This document shows positions 8,954 through 16,551 of a stretch of 21,200 nt of DNA, piece by piece. The stretch is from contig JAEXMK010000142.1 in NCBI GenBank assembly GCA_023444445.1, positions 1 through 21,200 of the forward strand, given 5' to 3'. The stretch comes from Pseudomonadota bacterium (GTDB lineage Bacteria; Pseudomonadota; Alphaproteobacteria; Rhizobiales; Rhizobiaceae). The notes under the pieces were generated by a model. The model ran no database searches. It saw nothing but the letters and a program-made list of their open reading frames with translations, and was not told where the DNA came from. The position numbers were made by a program, and so were the translations under genes. Numbering within the stretch: position 1 is the stretch's first letter; each line of letters opens with the position of its first letter.

Positions 8954-9583
8954 TCAGAACTTCACGCCAAGACCCACTTTCACAGTATGCTGGTCGACAT
9001 CGGTGTTGATGCCGAAGATGTCCTTGTCGCCATAGTCGTTATAGCGATATTCCAGCCTGCCGAAGACGTTGTCGGTGAAGGCGTAATCCAGACCTGCGCC
9101 AACCGTGTAGCCATTAAAGGTGGTGCTGTCCTTGCCGGCGGGCGTTTCGATGAAGCCGCGTGTCGCGGTCCAGCCGGCGGTACCGTAGATCAGCGCGCGA
9201 TCGAAGGCGTAACCGACGCGGCCGCGAACGGAGCCCTGCCAGTCTGTGCCGATGTTCACACCCGCATAATCATTATCGTTCCAGTTATAATCGACATCAC
9301 CTTCGATGCCGAGCACGACATTATTGTCAAACTGGTAATTGTAACCGGCGAAGGCGCCGAGAACGCCGCCATCGAAATTATCCGACGCGACCGGGCCACC
9401 GGCCGAAAAATCGCCATTTGCCCAGCCCGCGCCACCTTGAATACCCAGATACGGCCCAGACCAGGTGAAGCCCGGCAGGGGTTCCTGCGCAACCGGCGGG
9501 GCCGGATTTTCGTAGACGGCATCCGCAGCCATTGCGGTGCTGGCCGACAGGGCCAAGAGTGACGTTACGATCAGCGTTTTCAT
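8954..9583 (-). CDS. Outer-membrane beta-barrel protein of the Omp25/Omp31 type
   Basis: The 209-residue protein has a signal peptide ending at AMAA (about residue 20), then a linker and an 8-strand-like beta-barrel. Typical family marks are TWSGPYLGIQGGAGWANGDF after the N-terminal linker, FAGYNYQFDNNVVLGIEGDV, VRGRVGYAFDRALIYGTAGW, DYAFTDNVFGRLEYRY and a C-terminal Phe in VGLGVKF, the outer-membrane assembly signal. Alternating hydrophobic and polar residues with many Gly and aromatic positions agree with a barrel. These abundant rhizobial and Brucella proteins support envelope integrity; pore function is uncertain. The ATG at 9583 has AGGGAG (9591-9596) 7 bases upstream; an upstream in-frame ATG at 9619 would precede the signal peptide by 12 residues and is unlikely. 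Confidence 0.92.
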   Translation of the reverse strand: MKTLIVTSLLALSASTAMAADAVYENPAPPVAQEPLPGFTWSGPYLGIQGGAGWANGDFSAGGPVASDNFDGGVLGAFAGYNYQFDNNVVLGIEGDVDYNWNDNDYAGVNIGTDWQGSVRGRVGYAFDRALIYGTAGWTATRGFIETPAGKDSTTFNGYTVGAGLDYAFTDNVFGRLEYRYNDYGDKDIFGINTDVDQHTVKVGLGVKF

Positions 9584-10025
9584 CGTTTTTCTCCCTGAGC
9601 TGACTGACATCCATAGCATAGATTAGCTACTTTTAATATGGGTCGGGGTTCGGCGGTTCCAAGAGGCATTCCGTGTCCTCCCAGCGTTCGTCCTTTCTTG
9701 CCCCGGATCGCGGCGTTCTATCGCCCCACCATGCGGTTCTGATGCTGCGAACGTCCCTGGCCGCGTTTGGTTCCCGTCGGCCCTTCTTCAAAGGTGGGCG
9801 TCGTGATCAGCGGGTGTCACGCTTGGTTGTCTTGACAGAAGGGGAGGTGACCATAGAGTTGTGGCTGACGGCGACGATGCCGGTGCTTCGCGCCGCATCT
9901 CAGCAGGCATTCTTGCGGTCGAGACAATACCGCCGTGCCAACTTGATGAGGGTGGTCATGGCGGCGAAAAAGGGCATGGGAGGACGAGGACGCATGGGGT
10001 TTTGTATTGGCTGGGGAGGAATGAT
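9584..10025. other. 442-base stretch without a convincing gene
   Basis: The left end must hold the promoter of the minus-strand outer-membrane protein. A plus-strand frame (9673-10029, 118 residues) is open but has an unbiased composition and no recognisable fold, and I do not call it. TTGACA (9832-9837), 16 bases, and TAGAGT (9854-9859) make a plausible plus-strand promoter for the gene starting at 10026. The open frame ends at TGA 10027-10029, overlapping that gene's start, so a short coupled leader peptide cannot be ruled out. Confidence 0.4.
10013..10020 (+). promoter_or_regulatory. Strong ribosome binding site for the GTG start at 10026
   Basis: GGGGAGGA ends 5 bases before GTG 10026 and is the best Shine-Dalgarno in this part of the window. 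It favours the 150-residue product over a frame beginning 55 codons upstream at 9861. Confidence 0.7.
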
Positions 10026-10478
10026 GTGATTGTCGGAGCCGTTCTCAGCGCCGTTCTTCTTCTCACCCTCATTGCGTTTCCGCGGCATCTCAAACCCGTC
10101 GTCATCTGCCTGCTGCTGATCTGGAGCACCACTGCCGCCTTTGTGGTTTATGATTGGTGGCGTGGCGGCCAGCGGCTGGATCATATCGTCGCGACCGCCA
10201 GTTTCGATGCCACCTGTGCGGATCCGGCATTGCCCATTCGTGTCAGTTTCCGCAATGACAACAATGTCGCCCTGCAGCGGTTGACCTATACGCTGGAAGG
10301 CTTCGAGCCGGCGTTCCGCGCCTCCGTTGCCTTCGATCCCTACCAGGTGAGCGAAAGGCGGATCGAGGCGGGCGAGACTTTCGCCGCCTGCCGGTCTTTC
10401 CGGCTGCGCAACAATGAAAGAGTGGAACCGCAGCGGCTGGAATGGCGCGTGACGGTCATCTCCGCGGAATTCGGCTAA
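10026..10478 (+). CDS. Two-helix membrane protein with C-terminal beta-rich domain, unknown function
   Basis: I do not recognise a named family. The 150-residue protein starts with two hydrophobic helices (about residues 2-18 and 24-42) joined by a short basic loop (FPRHLKP), so both ends probably face the same side. The remaining 105 residues form a soluble, beta-rich domain with strand-like segments (LPIRVSFRNDNN, RLTYTLEGFEP, RLEWRVTVISAEFG) and two cysteines (ATCADP and AACRSF), consistent with a periplasmic or cytoplasmic immunoglobulin-like fold. The strong GGGGAGGA site sets the GTG start; the longer frame's first 55 residues are Gly/His-rich and contain no conserved-looking segment. 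The phosphatase gene follows 104 bases downstream in the same direction, and the two may be cotranscribed; no terminator is visible between them. Confidence 0.75.
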   Translation: MIVGAVLSAVLLLTLIAFPRHLKPVVICLLLIWSTTAAFVVYDWWRGGQRLDHIVATASFDATCADPALPIRVSFRNDNNVALQRLTYTLEGFEPAFRASVAFDPYQVSERRIEAGETFAACRSFRLRNNERVEPQRLEWRVTVISAEFG

Positions 10479-10582
10479 GCTGTTTTCACGGAACTCCAAT
10501 ATCACGGGATTTTGAGAATTTTCGACGCGGCTGGATGACGCCGGAAAAGCCCTGTGCCACAGCGGATTCATTGGACAGGTGA

Positions 10583-11239
10583 ATGCCTGGGGATAGCGCT
10601 GCCAAAGCGGCCGACTTGTTTTCGTCCATTTACGATGCCATCTCCCCGTCCGTCCGATTGATATTGCGGGATGACGGTTTGTATAGCGTTCTGAAATTTC
10701 TGAAAATCGCGGCCATTGGCCTAGTCGCCTTGCCGGTTTTGGCCGGCGCGCATATGGGCATCGGCCAGCTGACCGGAAATTTTCACGAAGTCATACCCCG
10801 AGAGCTCTATCGTTCGGCCCAGCCGAGCGGCAAGGATATCGCCGCTTACGCCAAGGCCTATGGCATCAAGACGATCATCAACCTGCGCGATGAAAAGCGT
10901 GAGGGCTGGTATGAGGCCGAAAGTGTTGCGGCGAAAAACAATGGTATCCGGCTTGTCGATTATCCGCTGAGTTCAAGCGAAAAGGTCTCGGTCGAGGATT
11001 CGGAAACGCTGGCGGCCGTGCTGCGCAACGCTGAAAAGCCCGTTCTCATCCATTGTGAACATGGCGCCAACCGCACCGGGCTTGCCTCTGCCATTTACAT
11101 GGCTGCCGTCGCCGGCAAGAGCGAGGCGGCAGCCGAATTTCAACTTTCGCCCTATTATGGGCATGTGCCGATCCCCGGTATCGGGCGCTATGAAATGTAC
11201 CAGTCCTGGGATGATTTCGAGGAAACCATCGGGTTTTGA
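10583..11239 (+). CDS. Membrane-anchored tyrosine/dual-specificity phosphatase
   Basis: The protein carries the cysteine-phosphatase signature HCEHGANRTG, with nucleophile Cys158 and phosphate-binding Arg164. Upstream, ELYRSAQPSGKDIAAYAKAYGIKTIINLR is the usual N-terminal element of bacterial dual-specificity and DSP-like phosphatases, which hydrolyse phosphotyrosine or other phosphomonoesters. A hydrophobic segment (about residues 40-58, IAAIGLVALPVLAGAHMG) precedes the domain and suggests a membrane anchor with the catalytic domain outside the cytoplasm, though orientation is inferred. The start is uncertain: ATG 10583 (218 residues) has only AGGTG almost touching it, while an in-frame TTG at 10679 would begin a shorter, more signal-anchor-like N-terminus (186 residues). 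Substrate is unknown. It converges on the AGE gene with only 28 bases between the stops. Confidence 0.88.
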   Translation: MPGDSAAKAADLFSSIYDAISPSVRLILRDDGLYSVLKFLKIAAIGLVALPVLAGAHMGIGQLTGNFHEVIPRELYRSAQPSGKDIAAYAKAYGIKTIINLRDEKREGWYEAESVAAKNNGIRLVDYPLSSSEKVSVEDSETLAAVLRNAEKPVLIHCEHGANRTGLASAIYMAAVAGKSEAAAEFQLSPYYGHVPIPGIGRYEMYQSWDDFEETIGF

Positions 11240-11267
11240 GATTGTTCATCCGCCTACAACCAAGGTC

Positions 11268-12515
11268 TCAATAATCCCCACCGCTCTCCTTGATCACCTT
11301 CGTCAGGCTGCCCGCTGCCGGGAAAAGCGGTATCAGGCATGCCTGAAGCGCGTGGTAGATATCGCCCTTGCCGGGGAACAGCGTGTGGGCCGGAACCAGA
11401 TCTTCCGTCAGTTCCTCGTGCCAGCCGCCATTTTCATGGTCGATGAAGTTGTTGGCGATGGTGCTCCAGATACGGCGGTAGCTGTCTTCATAAAAGGCAT
11501 CCGCCGGCAGGTTCTCGTTGAGGAAATGCGCGGCACCCGCCGCCTCGGACATGGGCCACCAGAGCTTTGCCCGCTTGTCGGGTGTGTCGTTCCAGTCGAG
11601 CGTATAAAAGAAGCCGCCCTTTTCGCGGTCCCAGCCGAGCGCCATGGATTGCACGAAGAGCGATTTGGCGGCCACCGGCATCCAGTCATGGCGGCGCTCC
11701 CCCAGTACCCATAGTTGCAGGATGAGACGTGCCCATTCCAGCCAGTGGCCGGGAGTGGAGCCGGAGGGGCGGAACATTTCGTTGCCGCGATACTCCTTGT
11801 CGAGGGTCCAGTTTTCGTCGAAATGCTCCGGCACGCGGAAATCCAGTTCGCCGGCGCGGCGGCGGATGACGAGATCGGCGATGCGTTCGGCCTTGTTGAG
11901 GTAGTTATTGTCGCCGGTAACCTCATAGGCGGCCATCAACGCTTCGGTCAGATGCATATTGGAATTCTGGCCGCGATAATTGTCGATGGGCGACCAGTCG
12001 CGGTTGAATTCCTCGGCAATAGCGCCGTGCTTTTCTTCCCAGAAACGGGATTCCAGCACTTCGGTGATATCGGCCAGCATCTGGTCGGCGAGCGGATGAC
12101 CGACGGTCTTGGCGGAGGAGGCCGCCAGAAGCACAAAGGCATGGCCGTAACCCTGCTTGGTGGCGTCCACTGGGCCGGCATCGTTCACCTGCCAAAAATA
12201 GCCGCCATGCTCGCTGTCTCGATGCCTGTTCCAGAGATAGGTCATGCCGTGGTCGACGATATCGCCGCAGCCCGGACGGCCAAGCAGGTGGCCGATGGAG
12301 AAGCAATGCACCATGCGGGCGGAGGCATGGATGCCGCGCACGGGATTGTTTGGCTGCAACGGCGCGCCCTTGGCGTCCAGATCGAAGAAGCCGCCGGCGG
12401 GGTTGAGGGCCCGGTGCTGGAAGAAGTCGAAAAGTCCCTCGGCCTGTTTCACCAGCCACTGGCGGTGCCAGGGCAGGGTGTTCCAGTTGCGGCTGTTGTG
12501 GTCGTCTTCAGGCAT
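11268..12515 (-). CDS. AGE-family sugar epimerase/isomerase (mannose isomerase-like)
   Basis: The 415-residue protein is an (alpha/alpha)6-barrel enzyme of the N-acylglucosamine 2-epimerase family, whose members interconvert aldoses and ketoses or epimerise C2 (mannose isomerase, YihS, cellobiose and GlcNAc 2-epimerases). Family positions visible include Arg60/His63 in VRGIHASARMVH, the NMHL element (His188), PGHW with His257, WWPMSEA (320s) and the late YHAL His388; His257 and His388 correspond by position to the paired catalytic histidines of YihS. Agrobacterium mannose isomerase (D-mannose to D-fructose) is a known member, and I favour that activity, but substrate cannot be read from sequence alone. 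ATG 12515 is set by GGAGG (12521-12525) 5 bases upstream. The open frame continues upstream into metH territory, but that extension is not coding. It is divergent from metH. Confidence 0.9.
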   Translation of the reverse strand: MPEDDHNSRNWNTLPWHRQWLVKQAEGLFDFFQHRALNPAGGFFDLDAKGAPLQPNNPVRGIHASARMVHCFSIGHLLGRPGCGDIVDHGMTYLWNRHRDSEHGGYFWQVNDAGPVDATKQGYGHAFVLLAASSAKTVGHPLADQMLADITEVLESRFWEEKHGAIAEEFNRDWSPIDNYRGQNSNMHLTEALMAAYEVTGDNNYLNKAERIADLVIRRRAGELDFRVPEHFDENWTLDKEYRGNEMFRPSGSTPGHWLEWARLILQLWVLGERRHDWMPVAAKSLFVQSMALGWDREKGGFFYTLDWNDTPDKRAKLWWPMSEAAGAAHFLNENLPADAFYEDSYRRIWSTIANNFIDHENGGWHEELTEDLVPAHTLFPGKGDIYHALQACLIPLFPAAGSLTKVIKESGGDY

Positions 12516-12520
12516 CTCGT

Positions 12521-12525
12521 CCTCC
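12521..12525 (-). promoter_or_regulatory. Ribosome binding site for the AGE gene
   Basis: On the minus strand GGAGG lies 5 bases before ATG 12515. An ATG four codons further upstream (12527) overlaps this site and so is not the start, and the much longer open frame reaching past 12900 is excluded. Confidence 0.8.
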
Positions 12526-12627
12526 ATGGCGGTTTGCTGCTTCGGCTTATATCCTTGCTGTATAAACCTGTCATCTGTCAGCGATATTTCGTAACTTGCC
12601 CTAACGGCGCAAAGCAATGCCTGTCCC

Positions 12628-12656
12628 TTGAAGATATATTGACATAAACATATCTT
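12628..12656 (+). promoter_or_regulatory. Candidate metH promoter
   Basis: TTGAAG (12628-12633) and TATCTT (12651-12656) are 17 bases apart, each matching 4 of 6 consensus bases. A consensus TTGACA at 12639-12644 is an alternative -35 without a good -10. The -10 lies inside the palindrome at 12642-12661, so a protein bound there would block RNA polymerase. Confidence 0.4.
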
Positions 12657-12661
12657 TATGT
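12642..12661. promoter_or_regulatory. 20-bp palindrome in the metH promoter, SahR-type operator candidate
   Basis: The 20 bases ACATAAACAT-ATCTTTATGT are a palindrome matching at 9 of 10 pairs. A second inverted repeat, AAGATAT (12631-12637) and ATATCTT (12650-12656), overlaps it. As I recall, ArsR-family SahR regulators, which sense S-adenosylhomocysteine, recognise similar ATAAAGATATCTTTAT-like sites before metH, metF and ahcY in alphaproteobacteria. The match is from memory and needs a motif search. Confidence 0.55.
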
Positions 12662-12694
12662 GACTTGACGAGTTGCGTTCTTGCAAATCGAAAT

Positions 12695-12700
12695 GAGGAG
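12695..12700 (+). promoter_or_regulatory. Ribosome binding site that sets the metH start
   Basis: GAGGAG ends 7 bases before GTG 12708. It overlaps an in-frame ATG at 12693, which itself has no Shine-Dalgarno, as does a TTG at 12681. GTG 12708 is therefore the best start. Confidence 0.7.
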
Positions 12701-12707
12701 TGTGCCC

Positions 12708-15700
12708 GTGTTTGACGATCTGTTTGGCCCTGAAGGGGCAAAGCGCGACGGCGCGGAAATTTTCAAGGCGTTGCGCGAAGCCGCCAGCGAACGCATCCTC
12801 ATTCTCGACGGCGCCATGGGCACGCAGATCCAGGGTCTCGGTTTTGACGAAGATCATTTTCGCGGCGACCGCTTCATCGGCTGCGCCTGTCACCAGAAAG
12901 GCAATAACGACCTTCTGATTCTGACCCAGCCTGACGCCATCGAAGATATCCATTATCGCTACGCCATGGCGGGTGCGGATATTCTCGAAACCAACACGTT
13001 CTCGTCGACGCGCATCGCGCAGGCCGATTACGAGATGGAAAATGCCGTCTACGACCTCAACCGCGAAGGTGCGCAGATCGTCCGCCGCGCGGCCCAGCGC
13101 GCCGAGCGGGAAGATGGCCGCCGCCGCTTTGTTGCGGGCGCCATCGGGCCGACGAACCGCACGGCGTCCATTTCGCCTGACGTCAACAATCCCGGTTACC
13201 GCGCCGTCAGTTTCGACGACCTGCGTATTGCTTACGGCGAGCAGATCGACGGCCTGATCGACGGTGGCGCCGATATCATCCTCATCGAGACGATTTTCGA
13301 TACGCTGAACGCCAAGGCCGCGATTTTTGCCTGCGAGGAGCGTTTCGAGGCGAAAGGCATCCGCCTGCCGGTCATGATCTCGGGCACGATCACCGACCTA
13401 TCCGGCCGCACGCTCTCCGGCCAGACGCCGTCCGCCTTCTGGAACTCGGTGCGCCACGCCAATCCCTTCACCATCGGCCTGAACTGCGCGCTGGGTGCCG
13501 ACGCCATGCGTCCGCATCTGCAGGAGCTGTCGGACGTTGCCGATACCTTCGTCTGTGCCTATCCCAATGCCGGCCTGCCGAATGAATTCGGCCAATATGA
13601 CGAAACGCCTGAAATGATGGCGCGTCAGGTGCAGGGTTTTGCCCGCGACGGCCTCGTGAACATCGTTGGCGGTTGCTGCGGCTCGACGCCGGAGCACATC
13701 CGGGCGATTGCCGAAGCCGTGAAAGATTTTAAGCCGCGCCCGATCCCCGAGCACAAGCCGTTCATGTCGCTTTCGGGCCTCGAGCCCTTCGTGCTGACCA
13801 AGGACATCCCCTTCGTCAATGTCGGCGAGCGCACCAACGTTACCGGCTCGGCCCGCTTCCGTAAGCTCATCACCGCCGGTGATTATACGGCGGCTCTGGC
13901 TGTCGCCCGTGACCAGGTGGAAAACGGTGCGCAGATCATCGATATCAACATGGACGAAGGCCTCATCGATTCGCAGAAGGCGATGGTGGAGTTCCTGAAC
14001 CTCATCGCCGCCGAGCCTGATATCGCCCGCGTGCCTGTGATGATCGACTCGTCGAAGTTCGAGATCATCGAGGCCGGTCTGAAATGCGTTCAGGGCAAGT
14101 CGATCGTCAATTCCATTTCGCTGAAGGAAGGCGAGGAGAAGTTTCTCCAGCAGGCGCGGCTCGTCCGCAATTACGGTGCGGCAGTCGTCGTCATGGCCTT
14201 TGACGAGGTCGGGCAGGCGGATACCTATCAGCGCAAGGTAGAAATCTGCGCGCGTGCCTACAAGCTGCTCACCGAAAAGGCCGGCCTCTCGCCGGAAGAC
14301 ATCATCTTCGATCCGAACGTCTTTGCCGTCGCGACCGGTATCGAGGAGCACAATAATTACGGCGTTGATTTCATCGAAGCCACCAAGACCATCCGCGAAA
14401 CCATGCCGCTCACGCATATTTCCGGTGGCGTTTCCAACCTGTCCTTCTCCTTCCGCGGCAACGAGCCGGTGCGTGAGGCGATGCATGCCGTGTTCCTGTA
14501 CCACGCCATTCAGGTCGGCATGGATATGGGGATCGTGAATGCCGGTCAGCTTGCGGTTTACGACAATATCGATGCGGAACTGCGGGAGGCCTGCGAAGAC
14601 GTGGTGCTGAACCGCCGCGACGATGCGACCGAGCGTCTGCTTGAAGTGGCAGAGCGTTTTCGTGGGACCGGTGAAAAGCAGGGCAAGGTCCAGGATCTCT
14701 CCTGGCGTGAGCTTCCCGTCGAGAAGCGGCTGGAGCATGCGCTGGTCAACGGCATTACCGACTACATCGACGCCGATACGGAAGAGGCGCGCCAGAAGGC
14801 GGAGCGCCCGTTGCACGTTATCGAAGGGCCGCTGATGGCGGGCATGAACGTGGTCGGCGATCTCTTCGGTTCGGGCAAGATGTTCCTGCCGCAGGTGGTG
14901 AAATCCGCCCGCGTGATGAAGCAGGCCGTGGCGGTGCTTCTTCCTTACATGGAAGAGGAAAAGCGCCTGAATGGCGGCTCGGAGCGCAGCGCTGCCGGGA
15001 AGGTGCTGATGGCGACCGTTAAGGGCGATGTGCACGATATCGGCAAAAATATCGTCGGCGTCGTTCTCGCCTGCAACAATTATGAGATCATCGATCTCGG
15101 CGTAATGGTGCCGACGACGAAAATCCTCGAAACTGCGATTGCCGAAAAGGTCGATGTGATCGGCCTTTCCGGCCTAATCACTCCGTCGCTGGACGAGATG
15201 GTGCATGTGGCGGCTGAGATGGAGAGGCAGGGTTTCGATATTCCGCTGCTGATCGGCGGCGCGACGACGAGCCGTGTGCATACGGCGGTGAAAATCCATC
15301 CGCGTTACGAGGCGGGGCAGGCAATCTATGTCACCGACGCCTCGCGTGCGGTGGGCGTCGTGTCGGCGCTTCTCTCTGCCGAGCAAAAGCCCGCTTATAT
15401 CGACGGTATTCGCAGCGAATATGCCAAGGTGGCGGAAGCGCATGCCCGCAACGAGCGTGAAAAGCAGCGCCTGCCGCTTTCCCGCGCCCGCGAGAATGCG
15501 CACAAAATCGACTGGTCGGCCTATAGCGCCGTCAAGCCGCAGTTCTTCGGCACCAAAGTGTTCGAGACCTACGACCTTGATGAGCTTTCTCGCTATATCG
15601 ACTGGACGCCGTTCTTCCAGACCTGGGAATTGAAGGGTCGTTTCCCGGCTATTCTCGAAGATGAGAAACAGGGCGAAGCGGCGCGGCAGCTTTACGCCGA

Positions 15701-16481
15701 TGCGCAGGCGATGCTTGCGAAGATCATCGACGAGAACTGGTTCCGGCCGCGCGCAGTGATCGGCTTCTGGCCGGCCAATGCTGTGGGCGACGATATCAGG
15801 CTGTTCACGGATGAAAGCCGTAAAGAAGAACTGGCGACTTTCTTCACGCTGCGCCAGCAGCTTTCCAAGCGAGATGGACGCCCCAACGTGGCGCTCTCCG
15901 ATTTCGTTGCGCCTGTTCATAGCGGCGTTGCCGATTATGTCGGCGGCTTTGTGGTAACGGCTGGTATCGAGGAAGTGGCAATTGCCGAGCGTTTCGAGCG
16001 GGCCAATGACGATTATTCGTCCATTCTCGTCAAGGCGCTGGCCGACCGTTTCGCGGAAGCCTTTGCCGAGCGCATGCATGAGCGGGTGCGCAAGGAGTTC
16101 TGGGGTTATGCACCGGACGAGGCTTTTGCCGGCGAGGAGCTGATCGGCGAGGCCTATGCCGGTATTCGCCCTGCGCCCGGCTATCCGGCCCAGCCGGATC
16201 ATACCGAAAAGAAGACGCTGTTTGCCCTGCTGGACGCCACCAATGCGGCGGGTGTGGAGCTGACGGAAAGCTACGCCATGTGGCCGGGTTCTTCCGTCTC
16301 CGGAATCTATATCGGCCACCCCGAAAGCTATTATTTCGGCGTGGCCAAGGTGGAGCGCGATCAGGTTCTCGATTATGCGCGCCGCAAGGATATGCCGGTG
16401 GAAGAGGTGGAGCGCTGGCTCGGTCCTGTCCTCAACTACGTGCCGACGAATGGTGCTGAGGAAATCGACAGCGCGGCCTGA
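12708..16481 (+). CDS. metH: Cobalamin-dependent methionine synthase
   Basis: MetH moves a methyl group from 5-methyltetrahydrofolate to homocysteine through bound cobalamin, forming methionine and tetrahydrofolate in the cytoplasm. With the GTG start the protein has 1257 residues and all four modules. The homocysteine module (about 20-340) carries zinc ligands Cys260 ([11 protein letters not shown]) and Cys323-Cys324 ([10 protein letters not shown]). The folate module (about 360-630) includes [15 protein letters not shown] and DINMDEG. The cobalamin module (about 660-900) has a cap helix region and [11 protein letters not shown] with axial ligand His776. The reactivation module (about 920-1250) binds S-adenosylmethionine through [15 protein letters not shown] and has [12 protein letters not shown]. 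Residue numbers are offset about 13-17 from E. coli. No lesion is visible. A SahR-like palindrome in the promoter suggests repression linked to the methyl cycle, and the cobalamin-independent MetE is not in the window. A strong terminator follows. Confidence 0.98.
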   Translation: MFDDLFGPEGAKRDGAEIFKALREAASERILILDGAMGTQIQGLGFDEDHFRGDRFIGCACHQKGNNDLLILTQPDAIEDIHYRYAMAGADILETNTFSSTRIAQADYEMENAVYDLNREGAQIVRRAAQRAEREDGRRRFVAGAIGPTNRTASISPDVNNPGYRAVSFDDLRIAYGEQIDGLIDGGADIILIETIFDTLNAKAAIFACEERFEAKGIRLPVMISGTITDLSGRTLSGQTPSAFWNSVRHANPFTIGLNCALGADAMRPHLQELSDVADTFVCAYPNAGLPNEFGQYDETPEMMARQVQGFARDGLVNIVGGCCGSTPEHIRAIAEAVKDFKPRPIPEHKPFMSLSGLEPFVLTKDIPFVNVGERTNVTGSARFRKLITAGDYTAALAVARDQVENGAQIIDINMDEGLIDSQKAMVEFLNLIAAEPDIARVPVMIDSSKFEIIEAGLKCVQGKSIVNSISLKEGEEKFLQQARLVRNYGAAVVVMAFDEVGQADTYQRKVEICARAYKLLTEKAGLSPEDIIFDPNVFAVATGIEEHNNYGVDFIEATKTIRETMPLTHISGGVSNLSFSFRGNEPVREAMHAVFLYHAIQVGMDMGIVNAGQLAVYDNIDAELREACEDVVLNRRDDATERLLEVAERFRGTGEKQGKVQDLSWRELPVEKRLEHALVNGITDYIDADTEEARQKAERPLHVIEGPLMAGMNVVGDLFGSGKMFLPQVVKSARVMKQAVAVLLPYMEEEKRLNGGSERSAAGKVLMATVKGDVHDIGKNIVGVVLACNNYEIIDLGVMVPTTKILETAIAEKVDVIGLSGLITPSLDEMVHVAAEMERQGFDIPLLIGGATTSRVHTAVKIHPRYEAGQAIYVTDASRAVGVVSALLSAEQKPAYIDGIRSEYAKVAEAHARNEREKQRLPLSRARENAHKIDWSAYSAVKPQFFGTKVFETYDLDELSRYIDWTPFFQTWELKGRFPAILEDEKQGEAARQLYADAQAMLAKIIDENWFRPRAVIGFWPANAVGDDIRLFTDESRKEELATFFTLRQQLSKRDGRPNVALSDFVAPVHSGVADYVGGFVVTAGIEEVAIAERFERANDDYSSILVKALADRFAEAFAERMHERVRKEFWGYAPDEAFAGEELIGEAYAGIRPAPGYPAQPDHTEKKTLFALLDATNAAGVELTESYAMWPGSSVSGIYIGHPESYYFGVAKVERDQVLDYARRKDMPVEEVERWLGPVLNYVPTNGAEEIDSAA

Positions 16482-16506
16482 TGTTCCGATGTGCTGCCAT
16501 TCAATA

Positions 16507-16536
16507 AAAAAGCGCGGGGTCTTGCCCGCGCTTTTT
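16507..16536. terminator. Bidirectional terminator between metH and the MFS gene
   Basis: A perfect 12-bp stem (16507-16518 with 16525-16536) around a 6-base loop has five A residues on one arm and five T residues on the other. It lies 25 bases after the metH stop and 15 bases past the MFS stop on the opposite strand, so it serves both convergent transcripts. Confidence 0.94.
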
Positions 16537-16551
16537 GCATTTAGTCGGTGT

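Noticed and set aside
9861..10025. 55-residue N-terminal extension of the 10026 gene starting at GTG 9861
   Set aside because: Its residues are Gly/His-rich without any signal or domain, and the best ribosome site lies before GTG 10026.
11715..12647. 310-residue plus-strand frame opposite the AGE gene
   Set aside because: Shadow of the AGE gene; no ribosome site and composition unlike a real protein.
12516..12707. SAM or cobalamin riboswitch in the metH leader
   Set aside because: I looked for conserved SAM-I, SAM-II and cobalamin-type elements and saw none. The likely leader is short, and the palindrome looks like a protein-binding site. A covariance-model search could still find a diverged one.
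12516..12953. N-terminal extension of the AGE frame, giving a 561-residue protein
   Set aside because: It overlaps metH coding sequence and promoter in the antisense direction, and a strong Shine-Dalgarno site sets ATG 12515 instead.
13398..15035. Long antisense frame inside metH (about 545 residues), and a second at 15174-16694
   Set aside because: Both are opposite a well-conserved gene, and such frames are expected in GC-rich DNA with strong third-position bias. Composition is dominated by Arg, His and Gly.
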